A stretch of DNA of 31,967 nucleotides, taken from positions 11,531-43,497 of the forward strand of contig CDMY01000572.1 of NCBI GenBank assembly GCA_001179505.1, read 5' to 3'. Position numbers and translations under genes: made by a program. Below the pieces are notes generated by a model that searched no databases, was not told where the DNA came from, and was given only the letters and a program-made list of their open reading frames with translations. This document shows, in pieces, positions 11,501 to 22,080 of the stretch. The stretch comes from Vitrella brassicaformis. Taxonomy: Eukaryota; Sar; Vitrellaceae. Every line of letters starts with the position of its first letter. Positions within the stretch are counted from its first letter, which is position 1.

Positions 11501-12243
11501 ACCAGTCCTCCGGCAGCGAGTACTCGGGGTCCTCCAGCCGCTTGGGGTCGAACTGAGACCAGTCCTCAAAACGGAGCTTGCCCTCCTCCTTCCACCTGCA
11601 AACAAATGAGTGCGTCTAGCGGTTTGGCCGCGTGTGTGTGTGTGTGTGCGTGTGTTGTGTTGGTCACGCACCTGAGCCTCTCCCAGCTGTTGGGCGACTC
11701 GCTGTCGACGTATTCGGGGTCGTCTTCCTTTGCCCATCTGTCGGCGTAGTCCTCCCTCCTGTAGTTGGGGTCGACCATGTCGTTGATCAGCCCGGACACG
11801 CGCTCCTGCTCCAGCCGCTTCACCAGCTTGTACGACGACGACTCGGTGTCAACGCCGTCCTCCTCACCCTCCCCTCCCTCTTTGGCGGCTGGCGGCTGCT
11901 CCTTCTCTTTCGCCGCAGTGTCAGCCTGCACCGAACCAGACAGACACAAACACAGAGATTAACACGATCACCATCGCCCTTCTCATGCATCCTCATTATT
12001 GCTGTCTGTGCTCACCTCAGCAGTGGACATCGAGAACAGGCGCTGATGGTGCTGATTTCTCCGCCTCCGTGCCCGCAGCAGCAGATCTCGCCCTCCAGTG
12101 TGCCCCAGCGACCTCCAGCCGCCAGCCGTGCCGATGAAAGCTGGCCTGAGTGACGCTGGTGCCGACGAGCTGAGGTCGCTGATGCTCACTGCATGGCCAA
12201 TCAGAGCTTCAAGCACGACCATCAGGGCAGCTGCAAAAATCAT
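8532..12243 (-). CDS. sufD: SufD-type Fe-S cluster scaffold subunit, probably plastid-targeted (746 aa)
   Basis: SufD works with SufB and SufC in the SUF pathway for iron-sulfur cluster assembly, which is plastidial in algae. Eighteen exons run from 12243-12016 to 8612-8532; phases close at 2,241 nt. The SufBD core is at about residues 430-710 and shows VPEGTTIDKPIQV, NSVTRVIMGRESRFNHDYI, SLLLNERSK and IKAAHGATVSDLSQDQIIYL. The last carries the SufD-type His-Gly (His at about 668); the Cys found two residues before this His in E. coli SufD is Ala here. The N-terminus starts with MIFAAALMVVLEALIGHAVS, a signal-peptide-like segment, then a Ser/Arg-rich stretch, as expected for import into a complex plastid. 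At 746 residues it is much longer than bacterial SufD (about 423); residues 77-280 form an acidic, charged extension. The start at 12243 was chosen because the hydrophobic segment begins there; an in-frame Met lies at 12291. Confidence 0.88.
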
Positions 12244-12741
12244 CGTGTGGCTCACAGCGGTCCTCTTCTTACACCAGCTGGCATATAACAACGGTAAGGG
12301 AAATGGATATTGACAAAAAGATCAAAGCTTTCCAGCGATTCAAGCTCGCAGAAGAGCTTAGCTCGCAGACGGATCGCTGCATCGAAAGATTCGAGCATCA
12401 CGGGAAGCACATCGGCCGACAAGCAGAGCGCTTGACGTCGTTCTCCCATCAGCACTCATCTCTTTCACCTGGTGAAGGTTTCGGTGAGATCTGTGGGTCA
12501 ATTTCATCATCATGTTGGTCCCGCTTCGGGTAGTGGGCGCCATAGGTAAGGCCACACACACATCGACGGGCACTTTATGCATCTTTCTTGCCCCCTGCTA
12601 TCGATGCGTTGCATTCAGGAAGCGCCGCTATTTCGTTTGTCGGCATGGTGAGTGAATGAATCGCACACACACCACAACAGCAGGAGCAGCCACACGCTCA
12701 CGCCGCCTCCCTCTGTGTGTGTGTGTGTGTCTGTCTGTCAG
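12244..12741. promoter_or_regulatory. Divergent intergenic region with two AGCTCGCAG motifs
   Basis: Shared upstream region of sufD (minus) and the small membrane protein gene (plus). AGCTCGCAG occurs at 12343-12351 and 12360-12368, about 100-120 nt upstream of the sufD start. A probable intron (about 12648-12741, GTGAGT...CAG) precedes the plus-strand gene, so the transcript of that gene starts before 12645. The promoter role is inferred from recurrence of the motif upstream of other genes in the window. Confidence 0.45.
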
Positions 12742-13179
12742 ATGGTTCTGTTCACGTTTTCAAGGCACGCGCGTCTGTTCGATGGTCTGCACAACCTCGC
12801 TCTCAGCCTCTTTTTCATCGTCTCGGGCATCGTGGGCCTCTCAGCCGAGCTCTACCCCAACGCCTTCGTCCAGCAGCACTTGGGCTTCACGAGCAAGCTG
12901 ACGGGCAGGGGCTGTTTCTACGTCTTCCTCGGCTTCCTGGTGTGTGGGGGGTACGGCGTGCGCTACAGCAAGTTCATGAAGACGGTCAGTGCGGTCATCG
13001 GCATGTACAACGTGTGTGTGGGGGCGATGGACATCTGTGTGGGGGTGGGAGGTGGGGGAAGTGTCAACAATCCCGGGCTTGATGTGCCGCTGCGAGTGGA
13101 CACTGAGACCGGACTGAGGCCGAGCGGGCCGAGTGCGGCGGGGAGGGTGGAGCCGACGGCCATCAACGCGACGCTGTGA
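12742..13179 (+). CDS. Small polytopic membrane protein, TVP15/COPI-associated-like (145 aa)
   Basis: Four hydrophobic segments occupy about residues 13-110, followed by a soluble Ser/Pro/Gly-rich tail. The pattern of a short N-terminus, NLALSLFFIVSGIVGL, a GRGCFYVFLGFLV segment and a last helix resembles the COPI-associated (TVP15-like) Golgi membrane family. That assignment is by motif feel only. The ATG at 12742 follows a splice acceptor (CTGTCTGTCAG). An ATG at 12645-12647 just before the matching donor could add one Met or be the true start. The stop is TGA at 13177-13179, followed by a G-rich tract (13198-13233). Confidence 0.6.
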   Translation: MVLFTFSRHARLFDGLHNLALSLFFIVSGIVGLSAELYPNAFVQQHLGFTSKLTGRGCFYVFLGFLVCGGYGVRYSKFMKTVSAVIGMYNVCVGAMDICVGVGGGGSVNNPGLDVPLRVDTETGLRPSGPSAAGRVEPTAINATL

Positions 13180-13654
13180 TTGAGTCATTTGTGCGGATGG
13201 GGGGAGGGGGGGAGGGGGAGGGGGAGGGGAAGGGATGGTGTGTGTGGTGTGTTGCCTACGTACTCACTCTATTTGTCGTCGTCCTGCTGACTGACTTACT
13301 GACTTACTGATCTGTGGCACTCACTGGCGTGGATGGTTGATGGATGCGGTCGGTATGTATTGAAGGCTAGTGCTGCTGGCGGGGTGCGGTGCTGCTGGCT
13401 GTTTATCCATCCGGCTGTCTGTCTGTCTGTTCTATCTACTCGTTGACTTGCTGCGGTACGTCTGTTCACACTTGGGGAGCTGGCGATATATTGAGACTGG
13501 TCGACTTTTAGCCTTACTGAAGGTGAATTTCCTGACCGACGATGTGCCGAAATGGCCGCACACACAGCACCCCGTGACTACTGAACAGCACCGTCAACCG
13601 ACCGGATGTGTCAGGAACAACAAATACAGAGCACTCAGCACACACATGACACGC

Positions 13655-14210
13655 TCAGCCCACGCGCCACAGAGCCAGCTTCCTATCATAGAAGCTGCAC
13701 GACGCACAATGGTGGGCGCCTGGGGCAGCCGACGGCACGCTGGCAATCCCGTAGGCCATCGACCCGTGGCCAGTGTACTCGTGCAGCAGCTCATACTCAC
13801 CTGCACACACACAACGACGGCCGCACGTGTGTTGTCGCCATTTTCTCTCGGCCTACCGGTGGCGGTGGGTTGTGTTTGCCATATCTGGCAGCCTCCGTGG
13901 CAGGCGGCCACCATCAACCGGTCGACGGAGGGCCCCTGGCCTGGAGAGCTCCTGCACAGCACACACAACGATGGATGGATGGACAGCGCTGAGCCATTGG
14001 TTTTGCCTGCCACCGGTCACCTCGCTCACCGTCTTAGTGTGCTGTCCCATTTGAGACGCCACACTCCGCCACTCGACTGCAGAACAGACGAACGAACCGA
14101 CACATGCACTCGCCAATCTGTCCTGTTCTCTCTTGTCTGACCTTGAAGGAGCTGGTGGGGCTTCCAATGCTCCGAAGATCCCACACACGGACATACTCGT
14201 CGTAACTGAA

Positions 14211-14245
<35 letters not shown>

Positions 14246-15556
14246 CGAGATGGACAAATCGATGCATTTGGTCCAGGTGGGCATCGAGCTGATGACCATC
14301 CGGAGAGCAGCGTGTGCTCATCGGTGTCGTGGAATGCGATTGCCGTGACGCCCATCGGATGCTCCCGCCTGTTGTGCGCCACGGGGGCGTCGAAGCCGAC
14401 ACGAGCGTCCCATATCTTCATAGCACAGTCGTCTGCCCCAGTGGCGATGAGGCGGCACGCGCCATGCAGCTGGTCCGGTGCTGCAGGTGTGGGCTGCAGT
14501 GCGATGGTCCATGTTTCCAGGTCGTGGGCACACCTGCCCTGACGTTAACCACACACACACAAAGACAGATAGATGGGACAGAGGGGATCATGGTTGGAGT
14601 GGGTGTGTGTACCATGTGACGACCTTCCTCGGCTGCGTGAGGTCCTCCGACTGCACCAGACACGCCGTCCCATCAGACACACAATACCCAAACACACTGC
14701 AGACATCCACACACACAGAGCAACGTGCAGCCAAGCGCTCATCTGTAGTGTGCCCTCTCTTGCTGACCAACCAAGGCGAGTCGTCCAGCAGCGCCACAGC
14801 GGTGCATATGGGCCCATCGCCACCGGGCGCACCACATGTGCCCTCGGCCGTCAGCTCGGGGCGTGCCGTGGGTGAGGCTACGGTGAGGGGGCGGGGCGGT
14901 GGGAGAGGGCCGTCGGGAGGGATGGACGACAGAGTGACCGCCGAGCTGACACTCAGACCTCCCTCTTCGCCCCACTCCTGTCAACCGAGGGACCATCGAA
15001 TGAGCAATGTGTTGGCTGTCTTGGTTTTCTGCTTCTGCCTCTCTGTCTGTCTGTCTGTCTGTCTGGTCGTGGCTACCAGTGTGACTCGAATGAGGTGGAC
15101 TGCGGCATCGGCTCCTGCGGCGACGAGCGTGACTGAGCCCTCAGAGGATAACACACAGCGGACATCCAGCACACCACAGGACAAGTCGACGAAGGGCAGC
15201 GCACACAGACGACATCCATCCGACCTGCACACACACACACACACTCAGCACTCAGTAGGGACTCGATTGTGGCTGTCCGCTCACCTGTGGTGGGCATTGA
15301 CATACAGCAGGTGCATGCCGCCCATCCGGCGGCCGGGCGATGAGTCCTCAGGCTGCTTGACCAGCTCGTAGCCGCCGCACGCCAGCAGCGTCAGATCTCC
15401 GTCGTGGTCTCGGCGGCGACGATGGACACTGCAGCTGTCCAGACAGTCGGCGTTGTACAGCGTCTGAAACTTCATCTCTGTGAAGTTCTCGCTCTCTTCC
15501 AAAGCGATCGATCGCCCGTTGGGAAAGGTTGCCGTCCCGTGTTGGTACGGACTCAT
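13655..15556 (-). CDS. DPH7: DPH7/WDR85 homologue, diphthine methylesterase (432 aa)
   Basis: WD40-repeat enzyme of diphthamide biosynthesis that removes the methyl group from the methylated diphthine intermediate on elongation factor 2 in the cytosol. Exons are 15556-15285, 15224-15077, 14977-14772, 14696-14613, 14533-14297, 14205-14142, 14076-14030, 13951-13857 and 13800-13655, giving 1,299 nt in phase. Family signatures appear in order: ACGGYEL near residue 65, WCAHDLETW, ATGADDCAMKIWDAR, the GCYDEYVRVWDLR blade, GGVWRLKW, MVAACHGGCQIW, and the C-terminal SCSFYDRKLALWRV. Length is close to human DPH7 (452). In the blade signature this copy has GCYDE where I recall GSYDE. The gene converges on the small membrane protein gene at 12742-13179. 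The start is the only upstream Met with an open exon. Confidence 0.9.
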
Positions 15557-17300
15557 TCATGCGTACACAGACACACACGTGTGTGTTGTGGTGTGTGTGT
15601 GTATGCGGAGTCCCGGTGAGAATCCATCCATGAGTCAAAGTGAACTCGAGCTCTGACATGCCAACTGAGTGTCACTCATTGCAAACCACATGCATCAAGA
15701 ACCGAGAGGAACGACTGGCCAAGAGACTGCTCAGCGAAGCAGTTAAGTAAGGGCAGTTATAGATACACACACTGATGTGTTTCAACAATATCGTCGGCTG
15801 GCTGGGTGCCGACACAAAATGACCATCCCGACCGACTGGCCGTAGAACAGCGATGGTGACACTACACAAATGGACCGGTGGCCATGGATGGGTGCAGGCA
15901 GTGAGTCAGTCAAGTCAGTCAAGTCAGTCAGTCAGTCAGTCAAGAGGACCAGGATGCCTTCCGCGACTGGTTCGGACCCCGGCCGGCAGCACAGCAGGAT
16001 CTCAGACAAACGGCTCCCTGATGACGACGCCAAGCAGGTGGGCGGCGCGAGTGTGAGCATCTATCCTGGCACTGAGTGAGTGAGTGAGTGCATCTCATCT
16101 CATCAGGTGGGTAGACAGACGTAGTATGTGCGTGCGGTCTACCCACGAGTCTGTCTACCGTGCACAAGTCAAGTCAAGTAGTCAGGCAGGCAGGTTGGTG
16201 CATCCATCCGTGTGGGCGCATTTGTGGCCGACGCCCACCGACCAGGTCAGAATATGGTGACGACACGCTTGAAGTCACCGACCACCAAAAATGTCACCGT
16301 GCACACACACATCCATCCATCAGCCATGGAGCATGTCAACATCATCAAGTCAGTCACCGTCGGGGAAGATCCGCAGAGAGAGAGTGGTCCACACACACAC
16401 TCATTCGCTCACCCAGACAATACGCTGGCCGGCCAACGCACGAAACAGCGCCACGCCACAGACAGCGCATGTTTGTCACTCATCCAGCCATCTCTATGAG
16501 CCAGACAGAGAGACCACTGACCGCCGTGTACATACATCCATCCATCCATGACGAGAATCCTGGCTGTGTTAGGCGTGAGTGTGGCGCACTTCAACACACA
16601 CGCTTGGGTGCCGCGGCAGCTTAGCTGCCTCCTATCTAGCTATCAGAGCACCGCCCAGCCCGTCCATCCATGCCCACAAACAAACGCCCAGCACCGCCCA
16701 GTGTATGGTTCTGCGAACGACGAGAGAAACAAACAGAATAGGCGGATGGCAACAGCGACAGCGCCCGCCAGCCGACACATTCCCGTGATCTTGCAGTGTG
16801 GCCAGACGAGGTGTCGGGGTATAAGGTCCCGTCCCCAGCAAGCCCCTGTGCGCAGCGACAGGCAGTGAGAAACAGAGACAATACAGGCACACGATCGACG
16901 AACGATAAACAACAAAAGCGACACGCGACTGAAAAACACAAGTGGTGTTGGTGTGGCTGGCTGGCTGGCACATCCCCATGTTCACGCAGCGACCAGACCC
17001 ACTCGGGGTGTCGGGATATAAGGTCCCTCCCGCCCCACGTGGTGCCGCCACACACGCGCCGGCAGCCAGCCCGTCAGTCCCATGAGTTCCCCAGCGACAG
17101 AAAAAAAGACCGGCAACACACACACGACATAATGCAACGACCAAGGCGGGTGACAGCAAGGCAGAGCAATTAGTCAGAGCACTCTGGCAGGCAATGAATT
17201 AGCGAATCAACGCAGCAAAAGGGCAACGGGGACAGGCAGTAAGGTAAGAAGGAAGGCCACCAACTCACACACCCACATCGGCTCCATCGACTAAGGTGGT
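15557..17300. other. 1.7-kb intergenic region with simple repeats, hairpins and a duplicated TATAA motif
   Basis: No splice-consistent coding region was found on either strand. It holds TCAG-type repeats (15901-15945), GAGT repeats (about 16076-16092), overlapping alternative hairpins (16107-16158) and a pair of GTGTCGGGRTATAAGGTCCC motifs (16811-16830 and 17008-17027). Frames of 100-175 codons on both strands at 16630-17170 have no recognisable motifs. Confidence 0.5.
16107..16158. repeat. Overlapping inverted repeats (two alternative hairpins)
   Basis: GTGGGTAGAC at 16107-16116 pairs with GTCTACCCAC at 16137-16146. GTAGACAGAC at 16111-16120 pairs with GTCTGTCTAC at 16149-16158. The two stems share GTAGAC and exclude each other. 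Function is unknown; no gene follows closely. Confidence 0.6.
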
Positions 17301-20300
17301 TCACTTGAACACCAGCTGCAGCCGCTCACTCCGATTAGTCATGGCCCCGCTGTTAACACGGTCGTCTATCGTTGTCTGGCCGAGGGGGCAGGTGGTGGCG
17401 CGGGAGGGCGGCAGCCTTCTGGCGATACTGCACACACCACAATACACACACACACACACACACATGGATGGATGAAGACACGTGAGGTGCGTGTGGCGTG
17501 AGTCGCGTTGCGCACATATGTACCGGTCGGCGATGTGGCCGACGTACACGGTGGTGTACTTGAGGCGGTGCTCGACTTGGCCGCCCCGCCGCACGCGCGT
17601 GACGTAGGCCTCTATCACCGGCGGGCGGTAGCTCACCAACGGGTGGCCGCCGCGGTAAACCTCCCTGGTGGCGTCCCAGGCCCCCAGCTCGGCCTGCATA
17701 CACACATCGATGACAACGCACCACACAGAGACGACACATATGTCTGTCTGTCTGTCTGGTTGACGGATGGAATGATGAAGGCGTCGTGTTGCGACTCACC
17801 AGCGCCTTAAAGGGGGTGTTGCGGGGCAGCTTGAAGGCCCAAGAGCTGGTCACCGCCTCGGTATCCGCCATTACATCAAATACCGACTGAGCCACATACA
17901 CACACACACATGAGTGCATCCATGTGTGTGGTGTGTGTAGTGGTGTATGTCCATCTTCCTCTCACACCCATCCGTACCATCTCGCCCTCGTAGCCCATGC
18001 GGGTGATATCGAACTCCTTCTGGCCCTTCACGAACCTGGCGCCGCCCCACGGCAAGTCGGCAAACACCTGCAGCCACACACGAAGGAAACAACACACGAA
18101 TGCACTCAAGCACCACGTGTGTTTGTGTGGGGGGGCGTGCTATCTGCCTGCGTACGAAGTCACAGGTCTTCTCCTTTTTCTGCATGCGGGCGGTGACGGT
18201 ATAGAAGGGCTCCTCAAAGACTACCGCCGGCTTCACCCCTGACACACACACGCACACACACACAGAGAGAGAGAGAGAGAGGAGCAGTGTGGCAGGCCGC
18301 TCATGGGTCCACTCAGCCATAGACTGGCGGATTCACCAACCGTAGATCTCGAAGTTGGCCTGTGCGTCGGCCGTGTGAGGCTTTTTTATCTCGCAGGCGC
18401 AGACATTCAGGCCGCTCAGACAGAACTGAATGGCGTTCCCGCCTGAGTTGAACGCATCAAGCACATAGACAGACAGACAGACAGACAGACAAGGACATGT
18501 CAACAAACCAGAGAGAGAGAGGGGTGGGGGGGGGGGGGGNNNNNNNNNNNNNNNNNNNNNNNNNNNNNNNNNNNNNNNNNNNNNNNNNNNNNNNNNNNNN
18601 NNNNNNNNNNNNNNNNNNNNNNNNNNNNNNNNNNNNNNNNNNNNNNNNNNNNNNNNNNNNNNNNNNNNNNNNNNNNNNNNNNNNNNNNNNNNNNNNNNNN
18701 NNNNNNNNNNNNNNNNNNNNNNNNNNNNNNNNNNNNNNNNNNNNNNNNNNNNNNNNNNNNNNNNNNNNNNNNNNNNNNNNNNNNNNNNNNNNNNNNNNNN
18801 NNNNNNNNNNNNNNNNNNNNNNNNNNNNNNNNNNNNNNNCCATGCATAGGTCGAGGACCTTGCCGCCCCGGGACACACTGGCCGCCACTGTCTGGGCGGT
18901 GATCGCCGCGATGCTCTCCGGTGACGCGCCTTCCCTGAGAGCATAGAGCATACACACGCATACACAGCACACAGCACCCATCCATCCATCCATCAATCCA
19001 TGTGTGTGGAAGTGGTGTGGTGTGGTGCATTCAGACGCACCGCATCTCCTTGGTCGACAGCTTGGCACTGTCGTTGGCGAAGATGCGGCGGGTCAGTACA
19101 TCATCCCATGTGACGTCCACTACCTTGACGTCCAGTATCACGACGCCCCAGGTGCCATGCGTTTGGCGGACGTAGCTCTTGTTGGCATACTTGCCGACCA
19201 GCTGCGCCAGCTCGTAGTATACCTACACACACACACACACACACGTCATCTATGTGTGTGTGTGTGCTCAGCTGAGCAGCCCGTGTGTGTCTCCTCCCTC
19301 ACCATGGCCTTGGTGGGGGGCGGCGGGATCTCCTCGACAGCCTCGTCATCGCTCTCCTATCACATACACACACACACACACAGACATGACGGTGTGTCGT
19401 CAGCCGTATGCCCGCATCCACCCATGAATTGCCGTTGCTATGTAACTCACGTCACTGGCGGTGGTTTCAGTGGGGGTGTGGTCTTCTTCGACCTTGATGT
19501 AGTCGGCCCAGTTGGGAGGGCCAGTCGGCCAGTTGCCCATGGCCGACGACGATGTTGCGCTGCTGTCCTCCCGGGTGCGGGCGTGGTGCTCCTCCATAGC
19601 TCTGACAGACACACACAGACAGAAAGAGGCGGCGCGTCCGTCAGCATCCACACACACGATGGGTTCATTGGTGTGCGGGCGGGCAGGTGTGTGTGTGTGT
19701 GCATTGATTACCTGAAGGTTTCGGCCTCCTTGAGTTGCTCCAGCACCAGCTGACGCTGCGCCTCGAAATGAGCCGCCACACGGACGGCAAAGTCGCTGTG
19801 TGCACACCCATACACACATACATCTCCCGTCTGTGTGTGTGTAGACGCCTTGGTGTTGGTGTATACCTTGATGGGCCGGTCTCCCCGTTGTCCTCCTCCC
19901 TCCCACGGACAAGTGAGTTGGCCATCTGCACACACACAACACACCAGGCAGACAGGCAGCCACATCGAGATACATGAGAGGGGGATGCATGTGTGTGTCT
20001 GTGTGGTGCGGTCGTCCTGACCGATGTGCTGTGGTTGTGGTTGTGGTGCTGCGTCGTGTCGGCGGCGTCGCTGCCGTCCTCCTCCTACAGACAACACACA
20101 CACACACCCCGACACACACAGACATACCGTGTGTTGGGGGTGGGTGGGGTGAGTGGCGTACGCACCTTGGCCTTGGATGCGGCGGAGACGGGCACCTCGC
20201 CCGCGGTGGTCTCGATCACCGCCTCGCACGCAGCAGTCCTCTGCGCGGCGTCCTGCAACTCATTGGTCCCGACTATCACCTACAGACAGACGCACCCAAC

Positions 20301-21437
20301 ACACACACGTGTGTACCAGTCTGTGGATCTGTCTGTAGTACATCTGTGTTGGGGGTGAGTCAGTGGTGAGTGACCTGACCTTCTCATGTCCCATCGAGGT
20401 GTTCTCGTACTTCTCGACCTTCTGGCAGGTCAGCGTGGCGGAGCTGATGGCATGCAAGTGGGTGGGCATCACACACACACACACACAGAGACAGAGAGAG
20501 AGAGAGAGAGATGGGGAAGGTGTATTGTGTTCGTTGCCTTTTGTGTGTGTGCGTGGTCACTCACCCCTCCTTCATGTCGTTGACCCACTCGCCCTCGTAG
20601 ACGTTGCCATTGGGGAACATGTAGGTGCCTTTGCCGTGCATCCACTCGCCCTGGTACACCCCCTCGTCGGCGTACAGGTACTCGGCCTCGCCGTTGACCC
20701 ACTCGCCCTCGTACTTCTCCTCCACCACGTTACCCTCGGCGCTACCGGACGTCACGGCGCCCTCGCTGCGGCGCTTGTCGTCGCGCCACTCGCCCTGGTA
20801 CACCCCCTCGTCGGCGTACAGGTACTCGGCGTGGCCATGCAGCTCGCCGTTGACCCACTGGCCCTCGAACACCGCACCGTCCGCGAAGCTGAACGTGCCC
20901 TGGCTGCGGCGCTTGCCAAACACGAACTCGCCCTCAGATTTCTTGAAGCCTGCACGGCCCACACGGCACCATGACGCGTGGACCGAGGGATGGATGGATG
21001 GATGGATGGATGGATGCATTTGTTTCAGTGCGGTCGTGTCGCTAGCTCACTGGTGTGTTTGATGACGGTGCCATCGGGCAGCATGAGATTGGCCTTCAAG
21101 AAGGCGACGGGTGGGGGTCTCGTGGGCAATATCTCCTCCATCAGCATGTCCATGACGGACATTCTGGGTTCCTCGTCATCGGGCTGCACGCAGCCAACAC
21201 AGAGAAAGAGAGAGAAGATGAAATGCGGCCCGACAGTGGGGCAGATGGGCAGAGGGTGACACAAGTGGCATAGAAATGTGGGCTTCTCCTGACCGTTGTG
21301 GTGTTGTGTGCGTCATTCAGCCTCGCTATCCATCTCGTCAGAATACCCCACACTCCCCTGTCAGAGAGCACACGGCAGCCAGTCAACGATGGGGTGCACC
21401 ACGTGGCTTTGCTCTCGCCTCACGTGATGAACTCCAT
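17301..21437 (-). CDS. MORN-repeat plus TGS1-type cap hypermethylase fusion
   Basis: The C-terminal half is a trimethylguanosine synthase-like, SAM-dependent methyltransferase that would add methyls to N2 of m7G caps of snRNA/snoRNA. Exons before the gap run 21437-21424, 21357-21294, 21183-21051, 20949-20565, 20443-20380, 20279-20166, 20084-20022, 19925-19867, 19795-19712, 19601-19451, 19356-19303, 19222-19041 and 18934 into the gap. After it come 18442-18341, 18238-18156, 18067-17978, 17886-17800, 17693-17524 and 17427-17301. About 706 residues are visible. About five MORN units lie at about residues 75-200 (GTFSFADG, YQGEW, YEGEW). TGS1 marks: GKVLDLCMG, then GGNAIQF after the gap, FADLPWGG, KLPRN, and LKYTTVYVGHI near the end. 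The MORN exon could instead stop at a TGA that overlaps its donor (20561-20563), making two genes; the in-phase next exon argues for one. The start at 21437 is the first usable Met and is uncertain. Confidence 0.72.
18540..18839. other. Assembly gap of 300 N inside the MORN-TGS1 gene
   Basis: Exactly 300 N, flanked by a G-homopolymer (about 18522-18539) on the left and an exon on the right. It removes the end of the exon carrying SAM motif I (after GKVLDLCMG) and most of one intron. The round size suggests an estimated rather than measured gap. Confidence 0.95.
20950..21050 (-). repeat. Intron of MORN-TGS1 gene with a copy at 30570-30663
   Basis: This intron contains a GGAT microsatellite and flanks it with the same unique sequence found at 30570-30663, including CATGACGCGTGGACCGAGGG and CATTTGTTTCAGTG. 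Donor and acceptor are conserved in both. The copies differ mainly in number of GGAT units and a few bases. Confidence 0.85.
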
Positions 21438-22080
21438 CCTTATCAACTCCTCGCAGACCTGCACCACACAACACACACACAGCAAAGGCACTCATTTCGC
21501 GTCACGTCCGATGCAGTGCAGCGACACACGTCATCATGGCGTGAATGCAGCGACCTTTCCTCCCCCTTTGGCCCCTCCCTGCCCACCGTCCTGGTCTTGT
21601 TGCAGCGCCCTAATTGGGGCTCGTTAACAGCGCCTGACAGTGGCTCCTCGCAACACGCCTGACAAGTGGCTTCCGCCTTGTGGCGACTTAGCAGCGCGGC
21701 CTCACCGCTGACTTTCGCAAATTTGTGTGCACTCGATGTCACCTCGATCCAGCTGTGACAGCAGAAAGGATTTGTTCTTCTTCTCTCTGCTAGACGCCGA
21801 CCGCTGAATTCTGCGAGCTTTGGAGCTCGCAGTCCAAAGCTCGCAGTTTGAAGTGCGCTCCCTGAGAAGCGCCGCGAAGGGCCTTTGTCGATCTGCCCGT
21901 CTACACGTGTCCCTGAGTGACGTGGATTGGTGGATCTGGTGCAGGGCGGACAATACTTCATGGCAGCAGAGTGCACTGGACAAGGTAACGCCGAAATCGA
22001 TCAGCAGATCTGTAAGTGCTCAGCCAACTTGTGTGTATCTTCGATCCATCCCGGCAGGCACCTCCCTCCCTGCCTCTCTG
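21438..22080. promoter_or_regulatory. Divergent intergenic region with three AGCTCGCAG motifs
   Basis: Lies between the MORN-TGS1 gene (minus) and the CCCH gene (plus). AGCTCGCAG occurs at 21824-21832 and 21838-21846, and its reverse complement at 21811-21819. An acceptor at 21459-21461 marks an upstream, probably non-coding exon of the MORN-TGS1 gene. A plus-strand frame from 21960 (MAAECTGQ) could be an upstream exon of the CCCH gene but was not proven. Confidence 0.45.

Noticed and set aside
13370..14140. 256-codon plus-strand frame
   Set aside because: It overlaps the last exons and introns of DPH7 on the opposite strand, crosses (CA)n introns, and shows no motif.
15901..15945. Short regular repeats considered as a CRISPR array
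   Set aside because: The TCAG-type units are contiguous with no unique spacers; this is a microsatellite in a eukaryotic genome.
16632..17159. 175-codon minus-strand frame in gene-free DNA
   Set aside because: It includes both copies of the duplicated TATAA block, lacks motifs, and other frames in the same place are also open.
20642..20830. 45-bp exact repeat (20642-20686 and 20786-20830) as a mobile or regulatory element
   Set aside because: Both copies code the same MORN unit (AEYLYADEGVYQGEW) in frame, so this is an internal protein-repeat duplication.
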